Shown here one piece after another: positions 6,338 through 13,087 of a stretch of DNA of 14,655 nucleotides. How positions within the stretch are numbered: position 1 is the first letter of the stretch; every line of letters starts with the position of its first letter. Below the pieces are notes generated by a model that saw nothing but the letters and a program-made list of their open reading frames with translations, did not search any database and was not told the origin of the DNA. Origin of the DNA: an uncultured Actinomycetes bacterium (lineage in GTDB: Bacteria; Actinomycetota; Acidimicrobiia; Acidimicrobiales; RAAP-2); contig CAIKFN010000158.1 of NCBI GenBank assembly GCA_903826715.1, forward strand, positions 1 to 14,655, in the 5' to 3' direction. Made by a program: the position numbers and the translations under genes.

Positions 6338-8314
6338 CGTTGGTGGGTTCCAGTTAGGAGCCGGAGTAACTTCCTTGGCTTCAGTCACAACACTTGTTGT
6401 GCCAACTCCGCTGAGAGCACTTACTGTCTTAGTCCCACCTGGCCATACAGGCTCACCGTGCGCTTCATCAATAAGTTTCGCAGCGGTGTCTCCATCGATG
6501 GTTTCATGCTCTAGAAGTGAACGAGTTAGTGCCTCGAGGCCACGACGGTGAAGTGTAAGTACTTCAATTGCACGAGCTTCTTGTTCACGAAGAATTCGTT
6601 CCACTTCGTCATCGACAATCTCTGCAGTGTGCTCGGAATAGTCCTTAGTTGACATGAGGCCATCACCGAGAAATACCTGTTGATGCCCACCCCAAGCCAT
6701 TGGGCCAATTTCTTTAGACATTCCCCACTCAGTCACCATGCGACGTGCGAGTTCTGTGTTGCGCTGGAGGTCATCGGCGGCGCCAGTTGATAGATCGCCA
6801 TAGACAAGGAGTTCAGCCACCCGCCCACCCATGCGCATGCAGAGTGAATCTTCGAGGTGGTTTCGTCCCATGATGTGACGGTCTTCTTCAGGAAGAGTCA
6901 TAGTCACTCCGAGCGCCATCCCACGAGGGATGATCGTGATCTTGTGAAGCGGGTCAGTCTTTTCAAGCACGTAGGCAAGAAGCGCATGACCACTTTCGTG
7001 GAACGCAATTCGTTCACGCTCGTCATCTTGGAGCACCATTGAGTCGCGCTGGGCACCCATGAGTACACGGTCACGAGCTGATTCAAAGTCCTGCATGTTG
7101 ATTGTTGTTGAATCGCGTCGAACAGCGTGCAGGGCTGATTCGTTGACAAGGTTTGCAAGGTCAGCGCCACTCATGCCTGGTGTTCCACGAGCAACCATAG
7201 AAAGGTCTACAGATCCATCGAGTGGCTTGTCTTTTGAGTGCACCTGGAGAATTGGCAAACGTTCATCGAGATCGGGAAGCGGAACAACAATCTGTCGGTC
7301 AAATCGTCCTGGGCGAAGTAACGCAGGGTCGAGTACATCAGGGCGGTTTGTTGCCGCCATGACAACAATGCCAACCGTCGGGTCGAAGCCGTCCATCTCG
7401 CTCAGCATTTGGTTAAGTGTCTGCTCACGTTCGTCGTGACCACCACCGACGCCGGCGCCACGCTTGCGGCCTATGGAATCGATTTCGTCAACAAAAATAA
7501 TTGCGGGAGCAGCTTTGCGAGCTGTTGCGAAGAGATCACGGACACGTGACGCACCAACACCAACGAACATCTCCATGAAGTCTGAACCCGATACTGAGAA
7601 GAAAGGAACTCCCGCTTCGCCAGCAACAGCACGAGCGAGCATGGTCTTACCAGTTCCCGGAGGTCCTACGAGCAAAATCCCCTTCGGAATTAATGCACCA
7701 ATAGCTTTGTATCGTTCTGGGAACTTCAAGAATTCAACTACTTCACTAATTTCTTGTTTTACACCGAGGTAGCCAGCGACGTCAGCGAATGTTGTCGATG
7801 GAAGGTCTTTGTTGAACTGTTTGGCTTTTGACTTGCCAACAGACATCATTCCGTTCATCTGACCCTTGGCTTGACGGTTCGCGAAGAACATGAAGCCACC
7901 GAAGATGATTATCCAGATGAGGTATGGAGCAAACGTAGCAAGAAACCCATTGGAGTTAACAAATACAACAGAAACGTTATTTGTTCGAAGCGTTTCAACT
8001 TCTGTCGTAAGAACTGGGATTGGGCCATTGGTGGTGTAATCAGTGCCATTGGTGAGTTGACCAGTTATGACTCCATTAGCGTTATTGATATTTGCGGAAA
8101 TAACTCCAGAGTGACGCGCATCACGCAGCAGCGTTGAGTAATCAATCGTCTTGATGTGCTTGTTGGAAAATAGTGAAGGAATTATCAAGATGCCCAGGAT
8201 GAAAATCACTAATGCAATAGTGATAAATCTCCGACGTGATTCGGGCGTCATTGGCTTCTTGCCACCAGGCATGAGCTTTGATAGGCCAGTTTTTTCTTTT
8301 TCAGGTGTAGTCAC
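6323..8314 (-). CDS. ftsH: ATP-dependent zinc metalloprotease FtsH
   Basis: FtsH is a membrane-anchored AAA+ protease that unfolds and degrades misassembled membrane proteins and some regulators. Numbered from the GTG start (663 residues), it has TM1 at about 29-49, an extracytoplasmic domain, and TM2 at about 127-145. The AAA module follows: Walker A GPPGTGKT (217-224), pore FVG (250-252), Walker B IIFVDEID (272-279), and the second region of homology with ATNRPD (321-326) and Arg334/Arg337. The M41 protease domain has zinc motif HESGH (439-443) and a likely third ligand, Asp515, in TGAADDL. All key residues are intact. A longer frame begins at TTG 8344 (ten more residues). I prefer GTG 8314 because a TAGATT box lies seven bases before it, as in leaderless genes, whereas the TTG has only a weak purine stretch. 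The gene is divergent from the CPBP protease and convergent, overlapping by 15 bp, with the DUF5719-like gene. Confidence 0.96.
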   Translation of the reverse strand: MTTPEKEKTGLSKLMPGGKKPMTPESRRRFITIALVIFILGILIIPSLFSNKHIKTIDYSTLLRDARHSGVISANINNANGVITGQLTNGTDYTTNGPIPVLTTEVETLRTNNVSVVFVNSNGFLATFAPYLIWIIIFGGFMFFANRQAKGQMNGMMSVGKSKAKQFNKDLPSTTFADVAGYLGVKQEISEVVEFLKFPERYKAIGALIPKGILLVGPPGTGKTMLARAVAGEAGVPFFSVSGSDFMEMFVGVGASRVRDLFATARKAAPAIIFVDEIDSIGRKRGAGVGGGHDEREQTLNQMLSEMDGFDPTVGIVVMAATNRPDVLDPALLRPGRFDRQIVVPLPDLDERLPILQVHSKDKPLDGSVDLSMVARGTPGMSGADLANLVNESALHAVRRDSTTINMQDFESARDRVLMGAQRDSMVLQDDERERIAFHESGHALLAYVLEKTDPLHKITIIPRGMALGVTMTLPEEDRHIMGRNHLEDSLCMRMGGRVAELLVYGDLSTGAADDLQRNTELARRMVTEWGMSKEIGPMAWGGHQQVFLGDGLMSTKDYSEHTAEIVDDEVERILREQEARAIEVLTLHRRGLEALTRSLLEHETIDGDTAAKLIDEAHGEPVWPGGTKTVSALSGVGTTSVVTEAKEVTPAPNWNPPTLPSV
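6326..6341. terminator. Symmetric hairpin across the convergent gene ends
   Basis: AACGCTA (6326-6332) and TAGCGTT (6335-6341) are perfect reverse complements separated by GG. A real RNA hairpin would have six pairs and an AGGT loop. The dyad contains the DUF5719 stop codon and abuts the ftsH stop codon, so both transcripts would carry it. No T-run follows on either strand. It may act as a shared 3'-end structure. Confidence 0.4.
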
Positions 8315-8321
8315 GCCTTCC

Positions 8322-8327
8322 AATCTA
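8322..8327 (-). promoter_or_regulatory. Candidate -10 box (TAGATT) for ftsH
   Basis: Read on the minus strand, TAGATT is followed by seven bases and then GTG (8314-8312), in frame with ftsH. This is the spacing expected for a leaderless mRNA starting on the GTG. If the TTG at 8344 were the real start, this box would lie inside the coding region. No convincing -35 box is visible. Confidence 0.45.
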
Positions 8328-8377
8328 GAGGTGAATTGTGACAATCGATTTGGCCCTGTGCATAACTCCAGACTTGT

Positions 8378-8383
8378 TAGCGT
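8378..8383 (+). promoter_or_regulatory. Candidate -10 box (TAGCGT) for the CPBP-protease operon
   Basis: TAGCGT is followed by eight bases and then the ATG at 8392, again matching leaderless initiation. No Shine-Dalgarno sequence is present. Together with the ftsH box on the other strand, this makes an approximately 80-bp divergent promoter region (8315-8391). A -35 element at 17 +/- 1 bp is not recognisable. Confidence 0.5.
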
Positions 8384-8391
8384 TATGAGAT

Positions 8392-9141
8392 ATGAGTACT
8401 AGGCCTTTAAAGGAAAATAACGGGAATCCTCGCGTTATTACAATTCTGCTGGCCTGCCTCGTAGGGTTCGTCGCTGGTGAGGTACTTGCAACACTCTTTG
8501 CTAGTGCCCTCAGCGCGTCGCTTCATTTTCCCGGTGGATTTAGTGTTTTAGCGAAGGCTACAAAGCCTCCATATTGGTTCACAATATGCGCTCTCGTTGG
8601 GCTCTGGTGTGGATTCATGGCGACGGTGCTCTACTCAAAACTTGTTGCTGGACTTTCAATACCAAAGAGTCTGTTTCAAATAAAACGAGCAGACGCAACG
8701 TATGTACTGGTGGGTGTCGTTAGTCAGTTGTTTATTGATTTGGCGTATAAGCCTTTTCACTTTAAAAACATGAACAAGCCGGTTGATCATATTTTTGGTT
8801 CAGTGCACGGTGCGATGTTTGTTTTGTTGGCCATGCTGACAACATTTGCTGCACCCGTAATCGAAGAAACTCTTTTTCGTGGAGTGGTATTTCGATCACT
8901 CGATACAAGTTTTTCAAAAGTTTCACAGAAGTTTGGGTCTTATGCAGCGATGGCGCTCAGCGCAGTTATCTTTGCAGTCGCTCATGCTGAACTGCTTCAG
9001 TTTGTTGGGCTCTTTGCTCTTGGGATAGTGCTTTCGTACATTGTTAAAAAAACAGGCAGACTCGCCCCAAGTATTTTGGCCCACATGTCATTTAATGCAG
9101 TTGCGATGTTCGCACTTATTCTTCAGCGCACAGGCCACTAG
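8392..9141 (+). CDS. CPBP (CAAX/Rce1-like) intramembrane metalloprotease
   Basis: This is a 249-residue polytopic membrane protein. The hallmark CPBP motifs are in place: APVIEETLFRG (154-164) with the Glu158-Glu159/Arg163 set, FAVAHAE (194-200) with His198, and ILAHMSFNA (228-236) with His231 and Asn235. These residues line the intramembrane active site in Rce1-type proteases. I count about six to seven hydrophobic segments, starting near residues 14-40. Bacterial members cleave membrane proteins or peptides. Some modify bacteriocins or anchor proteins, and many have unknown substrates. It starts the run that continues with the GT-C-like protein, whose GTG overlaps this stop by one base (TAGTG), so the two are probably co-translated. 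Its substrate could be a co-encoded membrane protein, but that is a guess. Confidence 0.9.
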   Translation: MSTRPLKENNGNPRVITILLACLVGFVAGEVLATLFASALSASLHFPGGFSVLAKATKPPYWFTICALVGLWCGFMATVLYSKLVAGLSIPKSLFQIKRADATYVLVGVVSQLFIDLAYKPFHFKNMNKPVDHIFGSVHGAMFVLLAMLTTFAAPVIEETLFRGVVFRSLDTSFSKVSQKFGSYAAMALSAVIFAVAHAELLQFVGLFALGIVLSYIVKKTGRLAPSILAHMSFNAVAMFALILQRTGH

Positions 9142-11486
9142 TGATTAAACGACTGCGCAATCTATTTAGTCCAGTACGCGCACTCGAAACTGTTGTCGTG
9201 CTCATGGTTATTTTTGTAACTATTTGGACAATGCATCCGTCGCTACTTTTTTCTAGCTCGACTATTACTGGTGGAGACACAGGATCTCACTTAGCTCTTC
9301 CAGCTTTTTTGAAGTCACAGGGCAATCTTCTAAATCTCACCCCGTGGTATCCGGGCTGGTTCAACGGGATGCCGGCGTATACCTATTACTTTGTATTGCC
9401 TGACTACTTTGCAGTGCTCGCGAGCTACATAATTAATTTTGCGGTGGCATTCAAACTTGCAACAATCCTCGGATCAGTTTTAATGCCAGTAACCGCTTAT
9501 GCCATGGCAAGGTTATTTCGAGCGCCTCGCCCAGTTCCAGTGGCCCTCGCAGTTGCAACGTTGCCGTTTTTATTTGATTCATCGTTCACGATTGATGGTG
9601 GCAATCTCTTCTCAACAATGGCTGGTGAATATGCCTTTTCATTATCACTCGCTCTATCGCTACTGACAATAGGCCTCTTCGCCAGAGGCGTAAGAACCGG
9701 GCGAGGGTATTGGCTTGCAGCGCTATCAATGAGTGCCACATTGGCATCACACGTGTTGCCTTGGTTCTTCTGCGTAGCTGCAATTGCGGTACTTGTGCTT
9801 TTTGAAGTATTCGCACGTCGTGGGGTTGGGAGTAAAAATGAAAGCGACATTGTTCGTGGTGACTACGCAAGGCCAGTTCGTTTCTCATTTTGGGCGGGGT
9901 TACTGTCACTTTGCATATCTGCGTGGTGGCTAGTTCCTTTTTTAACTTCTCAGGCTTACACAAATTCAATGGGCTACGTGAATGACAATGTCAGCAGTAT
10001 CAGTCAAATCTTTACTCATTTGGGTTGGTCTAATGGATCTGGTACCGCTGCAGGTGACCGCTGGGTCATAGTTCTTGCGGGAGTAGCGCTCCTGGTCGCC
10101 TTTATTGTTCGCGACCGTCTCGGCATGATTCTCTCAACGCTGGTTGTGACATCATTCCTTGGATTTATTTTCGATCCACAGAGTGTTATTTGGAATGAGC
10201 GCTTAGTTCCCTTCTGGTTTCTGACAATTCATCTCAGTGCAGGCTGGCTCTTTGGCTACTTGCTTTCTCGCTGGATTGAGCGAAAGCCACGATTGAGTAT
10301 GTGGAGAGACTCAATCGATGGCGAAGAAATAGAAGAACTAGCAATTGATGAATTTGACTCCCCACAAGAACGAGCTATTAGAAGGACTCTTAACGCAACA
10401 TTGTTAGTTGCATTGCTGGGCCTTGGCACAACGCTTCCGGGGCTTATTGCCCCCGTCGCTTCAGCGCTGCATCTCAATGTTGGAGGGAATCAAGTAGCAG
10501 TTTGGGCACAGTGGAATTATTCGGGGTATCAAGCGAAATCTGGTTGGAACGAATACGAAAATATTATTTCAACGATGAAGTCAGTTTCTAAACAGTATGG
10601 ATGTGGCAATGCAATGTGGGAGTACGCATCAGGCGAAGATCGTTTCGGAACTCCTGAGGCGCTCATGTTGTTGCCTTACTGGACAAATAACTGTGTTGGT
10701 TCAATGGAGGGCCTCTTCTTTGAGTCCTCTGCAACCACGCCGTATCACTTCATAAATCAGTCAGAACTGAGTGCAGCCCCTAGCAACCCACAAGTTGGGC
10801 TTAACTACGGAACGGTTGATGTTGCGCTCGGCGTCAAGCATCTACAAATGCTTGGGGTGAAGTACTACATGGCATTTTCACCAAACGTCATTGAACAGGC
10901 AAAAGCAGATTCTTCGCTCAAACTGATTGCAACTACTAAGACCTGGCCAGCTCCGGGGGCGAAGTGGAATATCTATCTCATTAAGAACAGTCCAGTAGTT
11001 CAGCCACTTGGCGTTTCTCCCGTGGTTGTAGCGAACATTGCTGGTCGTACGCAGTGGTTAGCTGCGAGCCAGCAGTGGTACAACTCACCGTCAATGTGGG
11101 GTCAACTCATTGCAAGCAGTGGGCCAGCATCGTGGACGCATGTGTCATCAGTTCTTTTGCTACCGAAAAAATCTTCTAGTACCGCTGTGCTGCCAGTCGT
11201 TAGCCACGTTATGCAGACTTCACAATCGATTTCATTCCACGTGAGCAAAATTGGTACGCCAGTTCTTGTAAAAATTTCTTACTTTCCACGTTGGCAGGCA
11301 GTAGGCGCCAAGGGTCCATTCCGAGTTAGCCCCAATGAGATGGTTGTGATCCCAACTTCCAAAAATGTTTCACTCGTTTATGGACAACAAACTAATTTGG
11401 GCGCACTGATCACTGACGCCACCATTTTCATAGGTCTGCTGTACGTTTTCGTTCGTTTAAGAAGTCGCCGTAAATCATCCAAGTAG
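9141..11486 (+). CDS. Polytopic membrane protein, PTPS-related / GT-C-like (YfhO-type) putative glycosyltransferase
   Basis: The protein has 781 residues. A first helix (about 15-35) is followed by an outward loop with GGDTGSH (44-50, Asp46) and WYPGWFNGMPAY (69-80). That pattern is seen in the '6-pyruvoyl-tetrahydropterin synthase-related' membrane family and in GT-C enzymes, where an early loop acid is catalytic. Further helices run to about 375. An acidic cytoplasmic linker follows (392-410), then a helix at about 418-440 and an extracytoplasmic region (about 450-750) carrying the YfhO-like YFPRWQA (714-720). A last helix (about 752-770) and a basic tail end the protein. The likely role is sugar transfer from a lipid-linked donor to a surface acceptor. 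Its neighbour, phosphomannomutase, supports a glycan role. The GTG start overlaps the previous stop by one base and no Shine-Dalgarno sequence is seen. Family membership is fairly sure. Activity and substrate are inferred. 'PTPS-related' is a domain name and does not imply pterin chemistry. Confidence 0.8.
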   Translation: MIKRLRNLFSPVRALETVVVLMVIFVTIWTMHPSLLFSSSTITGGDTGSHLALPAFLKSQGNLLNLTPWYPGWFNGMPAYTYYFVLPDYFAVLASYIINFAVAFKLATILGSVLMPVTAYAMARLFRAPRPVPVALAVATLPFLFDSSFTIDGGNLFSTMAGEYAFSLSLALSLLTIGLFARGVRTGRGYWLAALSMSATLASHVLPWFFCVAAIAVLVLFEVFARRGVGSKNESDIVRGDYARPVRFSFWAGLLSLCISAWWLVPFLTSQAYTNSMGYVNDNVSSISQIFTHLGWSNGSGTAAGDRWVIVLAGVALLVAFIVRDRLGMILSTLVVTSFLGFIFDPQSVIWNERLVPFWFLTIHLSAGWLFGYLLSRWIERKPRLSMWRDSIDGEEIEELAIDEFDSPQERAIRRTLNATLLVALLGLGTTLPGLIAPVASALHLNVGGNQVAVWAQWNYSGYQAKSGWNEYENIISTMKSVSKQYGCGNAMWEYASGEDRFGTPEALMLLPYWTNNCVGSMEGLFFESSATTPYHFINQSELSAAPSNPQVGLNYGTVDVALGVKHLQMLGVKYYMAFSPNVIEQAKADSSLKLIATTKTWPAPGAKWNIYLIKNSPVVQPLGVSPVVVANIAGRTQWLAASQQWYNSPSMWGQLIASSGPASWTHVSSVLLLPKKSSSTAVLPVVSHVMQTSQSISFHVSKIGTPVLVKISYFPRWQAVGAKGPFRVSPNEMVVIPTSKNVSLVYGQQTNLGALITDATIFIGLLYVFVRLRSRRKSSK

Positions 11487-11489
11487 AGT
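11484..11489 (+). promoter_or_regulatory. Candidate -10 box (TAGAGT) for phosphomannomutase
   Basis: TAGAGT overlaps the TAG stop codon of the preceding gene and is followed by eight bases and then the GTG start at 11498. The geometry equals that of the box before 8392. It suggests that phosphomannomutase can be made from its own leaderless transcript, in addition to read-through from upstream. Confidence 0.45.
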
Positions 11490-11497
11490 GTTAAGTC

Positions 11498-12844
11498 GTG
11501 GACACGACAAAAATCTTCAAGGCATACGACGTTCGAGGTACGTACCCCGACCAGTTAAATGATCGCCTAGCTCAAGCAATCGGTTCGGCATTCGCAAAGT
11601 TCGTACATACACCACGTATTGTTATCGCTCGCGACATGCGCCCTTCTGGTGTCACTATGTGTGCAGCCTTCGCAGAAGGGGCGAGAAGCATGGGGGTTGA
11701 AGTTATTGATCTCGGTCTCGCGTCAACTGACTTTTTGTATTTTGCAGCTGGTCATCTAGACGCCCCAGGCGCTATGTTTACCGCTTCGCACAACCCAGCT
11801 CAGTACAACGGCATCAAAATGTGCCTCGCTGGAGCTAAGCCAATTGGCGTGGAGAGTGGACTCGTTGAGATTGAAGCAATGGCCAATGAGTTCTACGAGA
11901 ATCCATCAACTGGGGCACTGGCAAACTACAGAGAACTCGATTTGATGGGCGAGTGGGTAAAGCACGTTCATTCATTCGCGGATAGTTCAAAATTTCGTCC
12001 ATTGAAAATAGTTGCTGATACCGCTAATGGTATGGGTGGTTTTATTGCCCCAAAGATATTTGCTGGTCTACCGTTCGACGTCGAGATCATGTACGAAGAA
12101 CTTGATGGAACATTCCCTAACCATCCAGCAGATCCTCTCGATGCAAAAAACCTCGTAGATCTTCAAAAGCGAGTTCTAGAGGTTGGTGCAGACATTGGTC
12201 TGGCTTTTGATGGTGACGCTGACCGTGTGTTCTTGATTGACGAGAAAGCACAACCTATTTCTGGTTCCACGACAACGGCAATGGTCGCTGCTGGCTTACT
12301 CAAGAAAAACCCTGGAGCCACCATTCTTTACAACCTGATCTGTTCAAAGTCTGTCCCAGCAGTTATTGCTGAAGGTGGCGGAGTTGCTGTGCGCACCCGC
12401 GTGGGTCACAGTTACATCAAACAGCAGATGGCAGAGACAGGTGCAGTATTCGGGGGAGAACACTCCGGGCACTATTACTACCGAGATAACTACCGCGCCG
12501 ACTCAGGAATTATTACGGCGATGGTGGTACTGCAACTGCTGAGCGAGTCTTTCGTTCCACTTTCTGAGCTTGTTGCCCCCTTCAACCGTTTCGCAGCTTC
12601 AGGTGAGATAAATACTGAAGTTGACAGTCCCACCAAAAGCGTTGCGGTCATTGCCCAGAAGCTAAAGGCGCAAGGAGTTAACGTTGACATGCTTGATGGA
12701 ATGACCGCTGATTACGGAACATGGTGGTTCAATCTGCGCCCATCAAATACCGAGCCGCTGCTACGACTTAATGTTGAAGCACCGAATGAAAAAGAGTGCC
12801 AACAACGTGTTGGTGAAGTTCTACAAATGATCAGAGAGGTTTGA
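11498..12844 (+). CDS. manB: Phosphomannomutase / phosphohexomutase
   Basis: This alpha-D-phosphohexomutase of 448 residues interconverts mannose-6-phosphate and mannose-1-phosphate (possibly the glucose pair too), feeding GDP-mannose for glycans. All four family loops are visible: the phosphoserine loop TASHNP (95-100, Ser97), the magnesium loop DGDADR (238-243), the sugar-specificity loop GEHSGH (320-325), and the phosphate loop RPSNTEP (414-420). The GEHSGH and RPSNTEP forms favour the ManB/PMM-PGM group over GlmM. The N-terminal IFKAYDVRG (6-14) confirms the start, which is a GTG eight bases after a -10-like TAGAGT. It is followed after three bases by the Trm112-like gene, the pairing I recall from other actinobacteria. 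The gene is soluble and cytoplasmic. Its intact active site and full length leave little doubt about the family. Confidence 0.95.
   Translation: MDTTKIFKAYDVRGTYPDQLNDRLAQAIGSAFAKFVHTPRIVIARDMRPSGVTMCAAFAEGARSMGVEVIDLGLASTDFLYFAAGHLDAPGAMFTASHNPAQYNGIKMCLAGAKPIGVESGLVEIEAMANEFYENPSTGALANYRELDLMGEWVKHVHSFADSSKFRPLKIVADTANGMGGFIAPKIFAGLPFDVEIMYEELDGTFPNHPADPLDAKNLVDLQKRVLEVGADIGLAFDGDADRVFLIDEKAQPISGSTTTAMVAAGLLKKNPGATILYNLICSKSVPAVIAEGGGVAVRTRVGHSYIKQQMAETGAVFGGEHSGHYYYRDNYRADSGIITAMVVLQLLSESFVPLSELVAPFNRFAASGEINTEVDSPTKSVAVIAQKLKAQGVNVDMLDGMTADYGTWWFNLRPSNTEPLLRLNVEAPNEKECQQRVGEVLQMIREV
12833..12839 (+). promoter_or_regulatory. Shine-Dalgarno sequence (AGAGAGG) for the Trm112-like gene
   Basis: AGAGAGG lies eight bases before the ATG at 12848, inside the last codons of phosphomannomutase. 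It is the clearest ribosome binding site in the window. It contrasts with the leaderless-looking first genes of each unit and supports the 12848 start. Confidence 0.65.
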
Positions 12845-12847
12845 CCA

Positions 12848-13072
12848 ATGGCACTAGAAAGATTTCTTCTCGAATTGCTCGAAGATCCAACTGACCACGG
12901 GACACTTCTTTACATTGAAAACAGCAGCGTGCTTTACAACCCACGTAAAAAAGTCGCCTATGAAGTTCGCGGATCAATTCCGGTACTGCTTCCAGAAGAA
13001 TCTCGTCCCGCAACTGATGCTGAGCACAGCGCGTGGACAAGTGACGTAACTGCAGTAACGACGGGTCTTTAG
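12848..13072 (+). CDS. Trm112-like (UPF0434-type) small protein
   Basis: The product has 74 residues. The pattern LLELLEDPTDHGTLLY near the start, then VLYNPRKKVAYEVRGSIPVL, then LPEESR, follows the Trm112/UPF0434 layout (LL..L.CP..... L ... YP...GIPVLL.EEAR). Trm112 proteins are small partners, often zinc-binding, of methyltransferases and other enzymes. This copy has no cysteine at all, so it cannot form the classical zinc site. It sits three bases after phosphomannomutase with a good Shine-Dalgarno sequence, so it is surely co-expressed. A role linked to mannose metabolism is suggested only by that recurring position. The 3' end overlaps the convergent P450 gene by four bases. It is a real small gene by position, RBS and family pattern. 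Its function is unknown. Confidence 0.83.
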   Translation: MALERFLLELLEDPTDHGTLLYIENSSVLYNPRKKVAYEVRGSIPVLLPEESRPATDAEHSAWTSDVTAVTTGL

Positions 13073-13087
13073 TTTTTCTTTACCCGT
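13061..13087. terminator. Possible stem with T-rich interior at a convergent gene junction
   Basis: ACGGGT (13061-13066) and ACCCGT (13082-13087) are reverse complements around a 15-base loop that is almost all pyrimidine on the plus strand (TTTTT at 13073-13077). The two stop codons (plus TAG 13070-13072, minus TAA 13071-13069) lie in this loop. The long loop makes it a weak candidate for a two-way terminator. Confidence 0.3.

Noticed and set aside
7059..7439. Plus-strand open frame (126 codons) opposite ftsH
   Set aside because: It lies across the conserved AAA region of ftsH, and its Ser/Arg-rich translation is typical of an antisense shadow.
9673..9689. 6-bp hairpin GCCTCT/AGAGGC inside the GT-C-like gene
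   Set aside because: It is an isolated short dyad in mid-gene with no supporting signal.
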